DNA of 64,000 nt from Bryopsis sp. KO-2023 (taxonomy: Eukaryota > Chlorophyta > Ulvophyceae > Bryopsidales > Bryopsidaceae). A model generated the notes under the pieces. It was not told where the DNA came from. It searched no databases and worked only from the letters and a program-made list of their open reading frames with translations. Shown piece by piece: positions 44,327 through 55,512 of the stretch (the first letter of the stretch is position 1; each line of letters begins with the position of its first letter). The stretch lies in contig BSYQ01000002.1 in the NCBI GenBank assembly GCA_030272585.1, forward strand, positions 4,278,001 through 4,342,000. Reading direction: 5' to 3'. A program made the translations under genes and the position numbers.

Positions 44327-47300
44327 GTCCCTAGACGACGAGGACGGACGACCCTGTAGGAGGAGCCACCTGACGACGAAAAAGTCAGTGGCTAGGTTAA
44401 GTGCCTATCAAGAGGGGATGGGCAAGGAGTGATGGCACCAAAGGGGGTGGTGCTAGGTGGGATCGAAGGAGCGCGAGTGCGAGCGACGAGTTCGTAAGCA
44501 CTGGAAAGGTCGGGGTAGAGGCGAGGAGAAGAAAACGAAAAGGAACCCGTCGCAGGGAGAGATCTAAGGGTTAGATCTACAGAAATTCCGGAATCCACAG
44601 GGACCCTAAAAGCTATAAGCTACAGGGGAACCTCAGGAGCAGAAAAGGAGTTCGAAACAGGTCGAAACAGGTCGAAAAGCAGTGGAAAGGAAAGCTGAGA
44701 GCTTAAGTTTCCCTAAGACAGAGTTTCGACTGAACCTGGAAATTTCTGGAAACAGATCTACAGCAGATCTGCAAAGATCTCCTACAAACGAACCACCTAT
44801 GGACGAACCAAGTTCGAGTCAACGTTTGTGAGGGAAGTTCGACACACGGACGGCCAACGCGTGGTGGCGGATAGTTGCTGCGCAAGAAGTCGACGACTGC
44901 GCCTGTGACAGCTGCCAGAAATTCCGTTGTCGGACATACAGTCATGTCACACTGTGTTACAGCGGAATGTGGCAGAGTGGAAGTATCACAGCGGAATCCG
45001 CGGAGCGGAAGTGTTACATCGGAATCCGCAGAGCGGAAATGGCGAGCCGGAAGTGCAGCGGACGAGCCAAAGTCAGACAGCGAATGGAAAAGGCCAGAGT
45101 CTGACAGCGGACAAAATGGCGCAGCGGACAAAATAGGTGGCGGAAAAAGGGAGCGGACAGAACTCCGAGGTAGTTCGCCAGAGCCGGAAAAACGAAGTCC
45201 GCCAAAGCGGTTAAACGGAAACGGCGGAGAGTGAGGGCGGACAGAGGTAGAAGGCGGGCAAAGTGGCCCAGCGAACTGCTGCCCTTACACTCTGCTGGGC
45301 GGACTATGATATTCCAACGCGGAGGAAGAATAGGCGGTGTTGTTGTGAGCTAAAGCGGTTGAGCTTGGAGGAGCACCAGCGGACACACAACACGGAATAT
45401 CGGCGAAGTATCGAGGCTAGAACTACGGTAGTTTCACGATCGCGTTGGAGGCGGATTTTAATACATCAAGCGTTGGAGGCGGTCATGAAACAGGAGCTGG
45501 AGGTTGTGTTACATGGCAGGAGCAGAAACGAGTCTGTATCAACGCACAAACCGCCTGGGCTGATCACCCAGCGGACTAGCAACCGCAAAAGAGCGGATTT
45601 TCAGTGCGAAGATAACAAGACAAAGACTTTATACTGCCAAGAGTTGGACCATAGCGGAAGAATGTAAGCACAACTAGCGACAAGAAGACAAAGAGAGAAA
45701 AGAAGTCGCCAGGCTAATAGAGAGCGGAAGAGCGGCCTGCCAGTTACCTACAAACCGAGTTCAAGCGATAGTGGAGTTCAACGCGCCCAAGTGGGGGATT
45801 AAACCGCCTGCAAAGCTGCTAAGTACGCAGGGCGGAAGAGAAGGAATCATCTGCTAAGCTATTAAGTATGCAGAATGATTTGTTGCAGAAGGAGCTGGTG
45901 GAGAGTATAGTTCGTTTGGAATGGACTTTCAATAGGCCAAGACCTCACACAAGCTGATATAAGACGAGCGGATTAAATGTAGCTTGCCGCGAGCTATCGA
46001 GCGTTCTCGAGAGTTTGAATCTGATTAAGGAGCACGCAATAGCAGTGCCACATTGGATATTTGTGACTTAATGTTATGAATGGGCAAGTGAAGCATTGTT
46101 GAAGCTCTGAGCGGATATCTTGTGGGTAAACTTTGAGGTCTAATGGATGTGGTAGCGGATTGTGATATTCCGGGCTGAGTGAAGAAGAAGAATTAGAGGT
46201 TATTGCCGTGGAAGTGTATGGTGGTATTCTTTGGAACTAACCGAGTTGCCATGGAACCAACCAAGGATCACGAGCGGAAAAATTCATTCTCTTTTCAACA
46301 GCGGAATAGCAGAGGCGGACTAAATGAGGTCGTCAAGGCGGACTAAATTATACCGTCAGGCGGATTAAATTAGACCGTCAAGAACCAGAGCGGAAATAAA
46401 AGAGCCAACCTGGATGGTCAGGTCCAAGGACTATTGGCTGAAAGACTAAGCGGAATTGCATCATCATTAAGACTTCAAGAGGTGCTGGAGGCGGAATACT
46501 ACTGTCAGTTGGGGATTAAAGCGGAAATTTTGAACAAGTAGGCCGACCTAAGAAGGGCGCCACTAAATAGAGATTTCCAGGAGCTTAATCCAAAGCTTGA
46601 AGGACCAGCAAGCGAAATATTGACTGGAATTGAAATTGAAAAGAAGCTAACGACAGATATCCACGACATGGGCGGATATTGCTTCAGATGGCGGAACACT
46701 AGAGTGTATAGGCGGATTACTAGCTTGAGCAGCCTATGGCGCCAGCGGATTCGACCTAAACCGGACAATCCTGAAGCAGGCATGGAATGGATGGATCCAG
46801 CAATGATGATGGGGAGAATGGACTCCAAAGCAGACTCCAAGGCGGACTATAAGGTTCCAAACTATCCCAGAAACCTAGACGTGAGGAAATGGGAGTTCTG
46901 AAGCTTTGTGGCCGGAAAAAGGAGTGCTTTGATTCCGTAAATTGAAGAAGTTGTCCACCATTGAGAGGGTGGAAGAACCACGATCAAAGAAGCGGAATAC
47001 AGCTCTTATTTGAAGCCTTAGCGAACAAATATTGACCGAGCATTGCTCAAGAGCGGATTCCAGCAAATAGTGGTCACCAAGAGCGGAAATACTACGTCTT
47101 GGTAACAAGCCTGGAAGGATGAATTAGACTACAAGACAGGCGGATATTGCTTGATCAATGGAGGACAAGTGGCGGAATTTAAGTGCCACTACACTTGTGT
47201 GATATATAGTTTCCTAGGCAGATAAGAAATGCTTGAGAAATAAGAGACCATTACCAGAAGAACCCAAAACGCGGACAAAGGAAGCAGCGAATCAATCGGA

Positions 47301-50300
47301 CAACCACAGGGAAGTGGGTCTGATAACGCCCATCTCAAAGAGAGTTGGGGCGGATTTCCTGAGCGGATCTTTTAAAAGAGATTTGGCTGGCTACTTGTCA
47401 AGCGGAAACAGGGGATGGGGACTTCCTGGAATGGCGAAAAGCATAGCGGAAGGCGGATTGGCTGGAGAGGAGGAAAATAAAGATTGAGCGTGGAAGCGGC
47501 GGTTATGCGTGGAGCATAATCAACAAAGAGGCGGAAATCCAGGTGTGCACGATGGATGGATGCCAGAATGCCAGACAAATCCCGAAGACCAGGGATGGCG
47601 CAATCCACGCCGAGGTCTAACTTTGTGGAGCAACCAGAGCAACCTAAAACGCCATACCAAGCAATGAGCACCACGTGGACGAAGAAGCTTGGGAAACTAT
47701 TGAGGTGCGGTAGTTTCAATCAGTCTGGCAAGACTGTTATGGTGTATACTGAGAGACCCAAGCTAGGAGAGCTTGAACCAGGCGAAGCAAGCTGGTTGAA
47801 GGTTGACAAACAAACAAATCGCGCTAGAGGTCCAAACTAGCGACCGCGGAGTATCCACTGACAGGTGGTCAGGGCGGAAAACAGAGTTTCCTTGGATGCT
47901 ACACTTAAAGGCGAGTGAGCGGGTAGATTTGTTGAAGTGGAGAAATATACCAGTCGAGAGAGAAGTGGTGAACCTTTTCAAAAGGCGGACTAAGAGGGAA
48001 ACCAAGTACCTTGGAGCTAAGAACAAAGCGTTGGAACGCACACCAGAACTCTTTAGAGTTAACTGAGTGTGGCGGATTGTTGAAGATGTTAATAAGTTCG
48101 ACAAAAAGAAGATGCTTCAAGCTCTGTCAGCGGACTGCAAATATGTGTGGAGGAAGAATTTAATTCGAGTATTGTGCATTGACAGCCCATTCAGTGAAAT
48201 GTGCAGAACCGGGTAATCCGTCGGCACCCTTGTCCATAGGGAGAACGGTCTATTCCTGGTTGTTTTGAACGCCTGTGTTAAGGTGTGTGCCTTTACGCGA
48301 CATTAAACTTCCGAAGGATTCCTTACATCAGCAAAGTTCAACTTGGACAAGGAGGAACACGATAATTTGAAGTAGGAAGTCCAAGACCGCAACCTTGAGG
48401 AAGGCGGACCTGAGAAGCGGACCTGGAGGGCGGACTAAAGAGGACTAAGCCCTTAGGCGGATTAAACACCTAGAGGGCGGACTAAAAGTTTAGCCTTCGG
48501 GCGGAGTAAAGCTTCATCAGGCGGACTATGAAAAGCTCAAGGGCGGACTTCAAAACGAATTCCAAAGGCGGATGAAATCAGACAGCCAGAGCGGGTTAAA
48601 TACGACCGCTAGAGCCGGATTTTGAAGGTGAACTTGCGTGGAACTACAAGAAGGGACGACTATGCTGATTTGGAAGGCGGATTACAAGGCTTTCGTTCAA
48701 TACAAGACCACGGGCGGAAGTGCCACATATTGTGCAGAAACCAGCGGACAGAAGAGGATATGAAGAGCTCAAGATTTCGGGCGAAATACCAACAGTTGAG
48801 AGGGGACTGTTTGGGCGACAAAGCGGGAACTCTGACGGGGATATCTTGCAGCAGGAAAACGGGGGCAAGCTCCTCAACCAGTGTTCTGGACAGCCGTGGT
48901 ACGAACACTGGCCCGCTAGTCGGTTGAGCTGGAGATTATCGTTCAGGGTACTAAAGAGAAGACGAAGGTCTTCCTCCGGAGACAAGTCAAGCGTGATGGA
49001 TAAGGAGGAGGAATTCCAACAATCAATTGCGACCCAAGCCGGGGACAAAATTGATATGCGCTTGTCCTCTGATGGAGACAAAGTGCGTTAGGAATTCGCT
49101 TGTCAAGGGGCGAACAGGTATGCACAGTTCCCCTCAGGCGGAACTGCTGTTCGAACAAGGAGTAACCCGACGGGGGTTACCCGGATACTTTCTTCTCGGG
49201 AAGGCGTGCATTGACTTCCAGCAAACTAAACCCCGCTGAAAATAGGATCAAGAGCGGATTTGCCAAGCCACAAGCGCGCAGAAGGAGGACCAAGGGGATT
49301 ATCCAAAGGCGATTGAACTTTGGACGTGCAAGGTAAAAGAGAGACAAAAACCATCGGGGAAGGTGAACACTGCCAAGTGGTACCCGCGTTATTTGTCTGA
49401 GGAGCGGAAGTCGACGGACTGACATTCCTTTAACTCTTTCTTGCGGAACTTTCTATTTAGTGGTATCTGAATGGATAGTGCGGACAAGATCGTCTTGTTG
49501 CTGGCGGACTATTTCCAAGGTTCTTTGGAAGGCGGGGGTTAAAAGGTAATCTCTGTGGCGGAAGGTATATGGAGTATATTTCGTGTGGAAGTCAACAAGT
49601 TTTGAAGTGGCGGAACTTGGGGACTAACCGAGCATTGATGAGAGCGGACTATCTGCGGTGAAAAGAATCGACGCGTTTTTGGATCTAGACAGTATCGAAG
49701 AGAGAGCGGGCTCGAAAAATGAGCACACATTGCGATTCTATAGGGATGGAGTAAGCGGAAATACTCAGTTGGTGATTTACTACCTATAGACGCAACCGTG
49801 AAACTTTGGGAAGTTTACATACAAAGCGATGCCGTGAGAAGGATCCAAAGACGACGGAGGTGGCGGCTCATGCAATGGAAAACAAAAGAAGGAATTACAA
49901 AAATTACTCTTCTCCAACGAAGGAACCTCGAGCGGACGTGGAACTGACCGAAGGGCGGATTATCACAGAAGCCGAGCAAAGAAAGAAACCGAAATAAATC
50001 CTGAACTATGACCCGTGGAGACGGAAAACACATACAGCTGAGTGACTGAATTCGTTCGGGCGGACTAATTGTACATCAGTTGGCGGAAACAGCAACTGAA
50101 GCGGACAATGCACTTGTCAGGAGGAAAGCAACTTCGACTACGGCGGAAGAAGCGAAGTTCTGAAGAGAACTTGAAGGGTATTCGACTGGCGGATTGTGAC
50201 CAGCGGATTAAGCCTGTTGGAATATGACTGGCGAGTTAATATTGGCGGAATCAAATTGCTAGCGAATACGAAGACAAGAGGCATTTGGGCGGACAAAATC

Positions 50301-50311
50301 CAGTACTTGAG

Positions 50312-50430
50312 GCGGATATTGTGCTTGCAGAGGCGGAAATTGTGCCTGCAGAAGCAGAAATCGTGCCTGCAGAAGCGGATATTGTGCCTGAAGAAGCGGA
50401 TATTGTGCCTGAAGAAGCGACACAATTCCA
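50312..50430 (+). repeat. 24-bp minisatellite, about 4-5 units
   Basis: Imperfect 24-bp units of the form GCGGATATTGTGCCTGAAGA run in tandem. Each unit normally begins with the GCGGA pentamer, with some A/T and AG/GA changes between units. This shows one way the pentamer has multiplied inside the element. Confidence 0.8.
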
Positions 50431-50901
50431 GTGAGCGGAATGTGAAGGCGGAATTGATGATCTCAAAGAGCCAAGGCGGAAAATATCAGTCAAGACGGAA
50501 TTTGAGGACCATAGTCGCATGTACAATTAGGAACGAATGAAAGGGCGTCAAAGCGAACGTTGAAGCGACCTAGCGGACAACACTGAGCGGAAGTTCTGAT
50601 CGACAACCGACTTGGAGGCGTGAAGGTGGTTATGCAACGATTGACTCAGTCATGAGCGGATTATGGATGTTCTGAAGCTGAGGATGTAATAGAGACTTAT
50701 GGGGGTTTACCAAAGCATCAGAGGATTGGCCGAAGACAACAAAGAATCGCCAGGGTGGATTAAAATGGACCATCAGGGCGGATTAATTCAAACCGCCGAA
50801 GAAGGAGCGGACATTATTTGAAGACCAAACTCGGAAAAACATTGGAGCGGACCATCGAAGACAATAGCACTGGAGCAGAAAGGACGAAGAGGTCAGGGAA
50901 T

Positions 50902-51270
50902 GGCCGGACGCTCTGCTGCATATACTGGCTCTCGCTGCTACGTAGGGACTCTAGTAGCCAACCAGCGGATTGTGATTCGATGAGATCCTGGGGGAAATGT
51001 AGGCCTCAGACAAATCTCTATAGCAGTGGCCATACATGTTCTGGATATGCTCGAGCGGCTATTGTTCTGAGGTGTTGCGGCGGACAAACTCATGGGAGAT
51101 TCGTAGGGACGTTGAAGAGAGAAGAAGCTGAGAGATCAGCCGGACTTCTCATCGGTGTACTGGCTCTCGCTGCTAAGTGGGGACTCTAGCAGTCAACCAG
51201 CTTCGTGAGATCCTGGGGGTATCCGCATAGGATTTGGCCTCGGACAAATCTCTACACTGATGACCGCTTA
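50902..51270 (+). repeat. Diverged tandem duplication within the LARD-like element
   Basis: Sequence around 50923-51025 (TACTGGCTCTCGCTGCTA, then GAGATCCTGGGGG and GACAAATCTCTA) recurs at about 51159-51256 with indels. The unit is about 235 bp and the copies differ noticeably, although the LTRs are identical. The duplication therefore predates the current insertion. Confidence 0.75.
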
Positions 51271-52061
51271 TATACTAGCGGATAAACGTAACGAATGGAG
51301 TGTTGTGCCTAAGTGATATCCGACCAAGCGTTTTACCGAGCGAAGAACGAAGATGTACCATGGAAGGAAGGAAAAATATCAGTTGTAAATGAAGAAAACG
51401 GAAGTGGAAATCTGACCAAGGAATTGCAGCGGAATTGGAATTGACCAAAACTGCAATGGATGAAAAGCCGCAGCGGATATCAACAGCAGCGGACTACAGG
51501 AGAGTGTCTGACAAGAGCGAAGCTTATGGTTTCCGACTAAGTGAAACTGCGAAGCGAGGTAGCGAGCGGAAGTTATAATCTAAGCTTGCGCGGACTTGGA
51601 GTCTTGAACGGATAAAGCATAGCGGGCATTTCTTCATGTTCGTGTGCTGAATCACGAGCAAGAAGACATTGCAAGCAATGCTTATGCCATGTTTAACCTT
51701 CTCCTTGGCGGTACTCGTGGGCGGAATCCACATCCGCACCATAGAACCACGAGTTAGGAGAGGCTTGAGCGGGCTATTACTAAATGCCCTGATGAAGCAA
51801 GCAGACGAAGAAGCGGGCATCCGTCCAAGCAAGAGACACAAGGTTTTTGGATTTCACAGAGTATGGGATCTGTTATGCCGTTTGAAAATCATCTTGTTTG
51901 CATGATTGTGAGGATTGTTTTCTATTTTTCTATTTTTCTTCGTGTTTTGTTCAGTGGATGGCCCTGTTTCTCTTTTTAGCGGCCAATCAAAGTACTTATT
52001 CTTTATTTCTTTCGGGTTTTTCTTTCGCGATTAACTTTCTTGAGTGCTGAGGACACCACTC

Positions 52062-52081
52062 GGGGGGGGGGGGGGAGTAGT
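52062..52081 (+). other. Polypurine tract with G14
   Basis: Fourteen consecutive G followed by AGTAGT directly before the right LTR. This is the expected site of plus-strand priming and it sets the element's orientation. Confidence 0.88.
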
Positions 52082-52311
52082 TGATACGAGGTGACGAGGT
52101 TAGTGTCTAGATGTCCCATCGGTGAGTGGGTGTGTCACTGTAGAGTAAGGGGTTAGTGTGTTGTGGACGGTACTTAAGGGGTTGTATTTTTGACATTGTG
52201 TAACCTTTGGGGCTGGGTTTGCTATTGTGTTGTGTTCCCACGTTCTACCCTCCTCCACTTGGAGGAGGGCCCCTATCTACCCTTCCCCCTCTGGGGGAAG
52301 GGCCCCTATCA
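52082..52311 (+). repeat. 3' LTR of the LARD-like element
   Basis: A 230-bp direct repeat of 44076-44305 with no difference seen on inspection. It is followed by the TCACT duplication at 52312-52316. Confidence 0.92.
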
Positions 52312-52529
52312 TCACTAGATTGGCTCACCGACGTTCAAACGTACAGGAGTTCATATATGCGTACATACCCGGTTAACGATTTTCGTGTTAAGAGGTGGTG
52401 AACAGTGTGGGCTTCTCTACATGAATTTCACCATCACCCTCGTAAATACAAAACGATTTCCATTCAGTGAACACTCCTCTCCTTTTTTTTCCTAGCTCAT
52501 CAGAGGTACGTTGATCTATTTTTAAAATA

Positions 52530-53080
52530 AGAACTACAAGTTTGCTTTTCCTACAATGAGCAATTGTTGCAAATACTTGCCATTTGGATGCAAGTTTTTT
52601 TGTGCATGTGGCGATGGCAGGATCATGTTCTGATGGTGAGGGATGGTCAAGTATTCCTTCAACATGTCCATCAACCCCCGAAACCAATGAGCTGATGGCC
52701 AATACGGAGTTACCAGCAAAGCTGTGACATGTGGCAACTGGTCGAGCAAGGTTAACACGCGTGGGATCAATCTCCAAGGTGGGTGGCAGTAATTCCTCTC
52801 GAAAATCAATTTCACTACTTTGAATGCCTCACGACCTCGGATTCTATCTAAATGAGTTGTAGTGAGGGACCTTGGCGGACATGGCCGAGGCGAAGCGATC
52901 TATTGTTATCAGACCCCAAAGAGAGCCCATGAGCTTCTAGAGCGTCGGATGCATCCGGAAGTCGTTCTCGTTCGTGATACGCGACAGATGGTCCGCCATC
53001 ACATTCGTGTCGGTGGGGATCCAATGAACATCCACAGAGATTTCTTGGAGTTGCAGTAGTTGGTATAGACGCCGGAGATC
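52530..53080 (-). pseudogene. DIRS-like retroelement relic: RNase H and downstream region
   Basis: On the minus strand, about 53075-52990 reads VDVHWIPTDTNVMADHLSR, the C-terminal RNase H motif (N-x-x-AD-x-LSR) in the form seen in DIRS-type elements. After a stop the same frame continues with ITIDRFASAMSAKVPHYNS (about 52900-52850), the D-x-FAS...YNS motif of the same family. After a frameshift come NYCHPPWRLIPRVLTLLDQ and VTPYWPSAHWFRGL (about 52790-52660), the PPW...PYWPS region that follows. Domain order matches DIRS elements. Stops and a frameshift mean it is dead. The reverse transcriptase and recombinase ends are absent here. Confidence 0.65.
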
Positions 53081-53164
53081 TTCTCATGAGTGGGGAGCTT
53101 CGTGATGATATTGATGTGATGATCATACTAGGGATATGATAGGTAATAATCGGCCTGCTGTAAA

Positions 53165-53556
53165 CAGGTCTAAACGGGGTCGGATCGGACTCTGGTTTTC
53201 ACGAACGTGTGTTTTGGAGTGATACAAAAAAAGTCGGTTTTTTTTTTTTTTTTTTAAACCGATCATGATCGGCGTCGATCATCGGTGATCGGTGTTATGA
53301 TCGGACCGATTAATCGGGATCGGCGACCGATCCGATCAAAGAACGGCGTCGGCCGATCCCGATCCCGATCCGATCAAGGCGTAGAGCTGTGATCGGAATA
53401 GTCGGCCGATCAAAGTCGGCGTGTTTTTTTTGATCGGTGCAGTGATCGGGGTGTGCCGATCATGATCGGTGTGAAAGGCGCAATGTCGGTCACATCATTC
53501 AAAATCGGTTGTGTGGGTCTGATGCCGACTTGCGATCCGACTACCCGTGTTCACTG
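53165..53556. mobile_element. GATCGG-rich candidate miniature element
   Basis: A 392-bp noncoding block made of GATCGG/CCGATC words, T-runs and nested inverted repeats. The edges may be inverted: left CAGGTCTAAACGGGG and right, read in reverse, CAGTGAACACGGGT, each followed by a shared TCGGATCG. The texture (CAG ends, dense short inverted motif) resembles the two hAT-type families in this window. The flanking 8-mers (GCTGTAAA and ACACACCG) do not match, so no target duplication supports it. It ends about 200 bp upstream of the next gene's ATG. Confidence 0.45.
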
Positions 53557-53762
53557 ACACACCGATGACTCAGATGTGACGTCCAGCGCAAAACTGCCTC
53601 CAATATATGTCGAGCCTCGAGGCGTTTGGGCCACCTTCTTTTCTCGTGTTATGCTTGGACTTGTCTCTGTTTGCATATTGCGGTCCCTGTTTCGGTCCCT
53701 GTTTTTGTCCCGGTTTCGGTCCCTTTACCCCAGGTCCTGTTTTTTTTCTCTCGGTTTCTGAA

Positions 53763-55402
53763 ATGGTCGACGCGTTCCCTGCTATTCGGTACGCCCGGGA
53801 GCTTAACAGCCTCGGTGGCGCGATTCCTCCCGCGGTGGGAAAAGAACCTGCCGACGCGCGGCAGAGAATCTATGGCTGCGTCCGGTCCCTGCGTCGGTAT
53901 TTCGGATTGGAACGGGTAACTATCGTTGTCGCGGTTTCTGTTGGTGCTGCTGTTGGTGTCTGTCCGGAAACAGATTTCTTGTTTGCTTGGTTGTGTAGGT
54001 TCCGTTCCTGAAGGTTTGCAGTACTCTCGGATCCGGTTATCTGCAAGCTGCGATGAACAACGACCCGTACCTGCCCAGACTCGTGGACCGGTTGCTGGTG
54101 TACCTGGAGCAAGGCCCACCCGGAATCGAGAGAGAGGGTTACCAGAACCTGGCTTCGGATACGCATCGGGTGATATCGGTTAAAACAGGTGAGTTAAATC
54201 AGTTGAATATCTGATGCTGCGGTTGTTTTTTTGTTTTTTTCCTGTTAGGGTAACAAGTTGTTGTGTATGGAGCAGGAGTGCTCACAGGATATGGCCTGGA
54301 ACAGAACCTGGCTCAGTTAGAAGTTGAGGTCCAGAATATGATAGTAATCTCGGATCAGATTGCTGCAGACTTCTCGATTCCATTACCACCAGCACCAGCA
54401 CCAGCACCAGCACCAGCACCAGCACCAGCACCAGCAGCACCACCAGCAGCACCACCCATGCCATCTGGATCAGGATCCTCAGCGCCAGCAGCAGCACCAC
54501 CGGTTGGATCAGGGTCAGGAATGGCACCACCAGCAGCATCGTATGAACCGGCCCCATCAGGACCTGGCTCATTCATCAAGGTGGAGCCTGTGGAACACTG
54601 GGGAGACGATGACAGCGAAGTGGAGCTGATTGGGGAGTTCCGACCTCAACCAGGGCGTGGATCCTGTGCGGAATATGAAGATGGAGAGTACCCAGAATCA
54701 GGATATGGATCGGGGTTTGGATCAGGGTTTGGATCGGGGTCAGGACTTGGGTCAGGATCAAGGCCTGGATCAGGATTCGGAAACGAACCTCTCAGAAGTG
54801 GTGGCAGGGGTCCCCAACCTAACTTTGAACAGATGCGGGCTCAGATGCACGCACACAGGCAGGACCAGAGTGAGCCCCAGAGGCAGCCCCAGAGGTACCC
54901 AGTAGAAACCCCGTTCCCGAGAGATTTTGATGGCTTCTCCTGTCAACCGGATCAGCGCGGTAGAGCCATTCCCAGAAGGTGCCCAGTACAACAGGACCAG
55001 ATCCAGTTATCGGATGAGGAGCGGGTTCAGCTGCGGTTGGAGGACATGGAGCTCAGGACCAGGTACACCTTCAACGGAGATTATAAAATCCAATTCCCCA
55101 TCAGCTTCCGGACGATGGTCCACCTGGTACAGTTCCTCCAAAACGTGGCCCTGGAAAACTCGTGGATTCTCCACAGAATAAAGGAAGCATTGTATATCCA
55201 TGGCATTGTCATATCAGACACTAAAGTTTACAGGAGAACCGGAAGAGGGGGGTTGGACGGTTTCAGGCGTCATTCAGGGAACTCGGGCACAGTGTTCAGC
55301 GTTAGAGAATGGGGTGATGCACTGGTGGAAGAAATCGATGTTGTAGAGGAGCAGGAGCAGGACCAGGATCAGCAGCACCATGGGGGTGGGTTTGAAGGGT
55401 AG
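53763..55402 (+). CDS. Unrecognised 489-residue protein, Pro/Ala and Gly/Ser repeats
   Basis: Three exons (53763-53915, 53999-54188, 54276-55402) join in phase (0 then 1) through short introns of 83 and 87 bp with GTAACT and GTGAGT donors and TAG and CAG acceptors. Residues 1-115 are ordered-looking (RIYGCVRSLRRYFGLERVPF, YLPRLVDRLLVYLEQGPPG). A (PA)n tract follows at about 155-172. An acidic stretch and a GSGFGSGFGSGSGLGSGSRP repeat come next, then a Gln/Arg-rich part. The final ~125 residues again look folded (ELRTRYTFNGDYKIQFPISF, SWILHRIKEALYIHGIVISD) and end in an EQEQDQDQQHH tail. There is no signal peptide, membrane segment or known catalytic motif. An upstream in-frame ATG at 53607 would add 52 residues rich in Cys, Phe and Pro; I prefer 53763. 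It may be a lineage-specific gene or a retroelement structural ORF. Confidence 0.65.
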
Positions 55403-55512
55403 GAATGTGACGATTGTCCAGAGTTTGAGAATGGAATGGTGCACTGGTGGGAGAAATCGATTTTGTAGAGGAGCAGGATCAGGATCAGCTTTGCTGGGTA
55501 GGAATGTGATGA
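55304..55512 (+). repeat. Tandem duplication of the gene's 3' end
   Basis: About 110 bp spanning the last codons and stop of the 489-residue gene (GAATGGGGTGATGCACTGG through GGGTAGGAATGTGACG) recur just downstream at about 55430-55512 with changes and a shortened middle. A further scrap (AATGGTACACTGG) lies near 55548. The extra copy is outside the reading frame. Confidence 0.75.

Larger units (their letters stand above)
44327..52061 (+). other. Interior of the LARD-like element: GCGGA-saturated, non-coding
   Basis: From about 44,940 to 51,840 the pentamer GCGGA recurs densely on the plus strand. I counted about 21 in 44,941-45,840, against three of its complement TCCGC; chance predicts about one each. 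Usual followers are AA, AC, AT and TTAAA/CTAAA. Spacing is irregular. Overlapping short frames on both strands show no domain. Local repeats occur at 50312-50430 and 50902-51270. No subgenic feature is recognisable. Confidence 0.75.
44076..52311 (+). mobile_element. Complete non-coding LTR retroelement (LARD-like)
   Basis: An 8,236-bp element bounded by 230-bp LTRs that look identical on inspection. They begin TG, end CA, and are flanked by a perfect 5-bp target duplication TCACT (44071-44075 and 52312-52316). A primer-binding-like TGGTTTCGGAGC lies 3 nt inside the left LTR. A polypurine tract with 14 consecutive G (52062-52075) precedes the right LTR. Orientation is therefore plus. The 7.8-kb interior has no frame above about 145 codons and no gag, protease, reverse transcriptase, RNase H or integrase motif on either strand. 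Identical LTRs imply recent, trans-supported movement. The interior is saturated with GCGGA and contains local tandem duplications. It fits the large-retrotransposon-derivative class, mobilised by a relative not in the window. Confidence 0.9.

Noticed and set aside
44703..45234. Arg/Glu/Ser-rich frames of 119-142 codons inside the LARD-like element
   Set aside because: They reflect the GCGGA-rich composition; no gag or nucleic-acid-binding motif such as CCHC is present.
54282..54991. Minus-strand frames with long Val/Leu repeats
   Set aside because: They are antisense of the (PA)n and GSG repeats of the three-exon gene, which has consistent splice phases on the plus strand.
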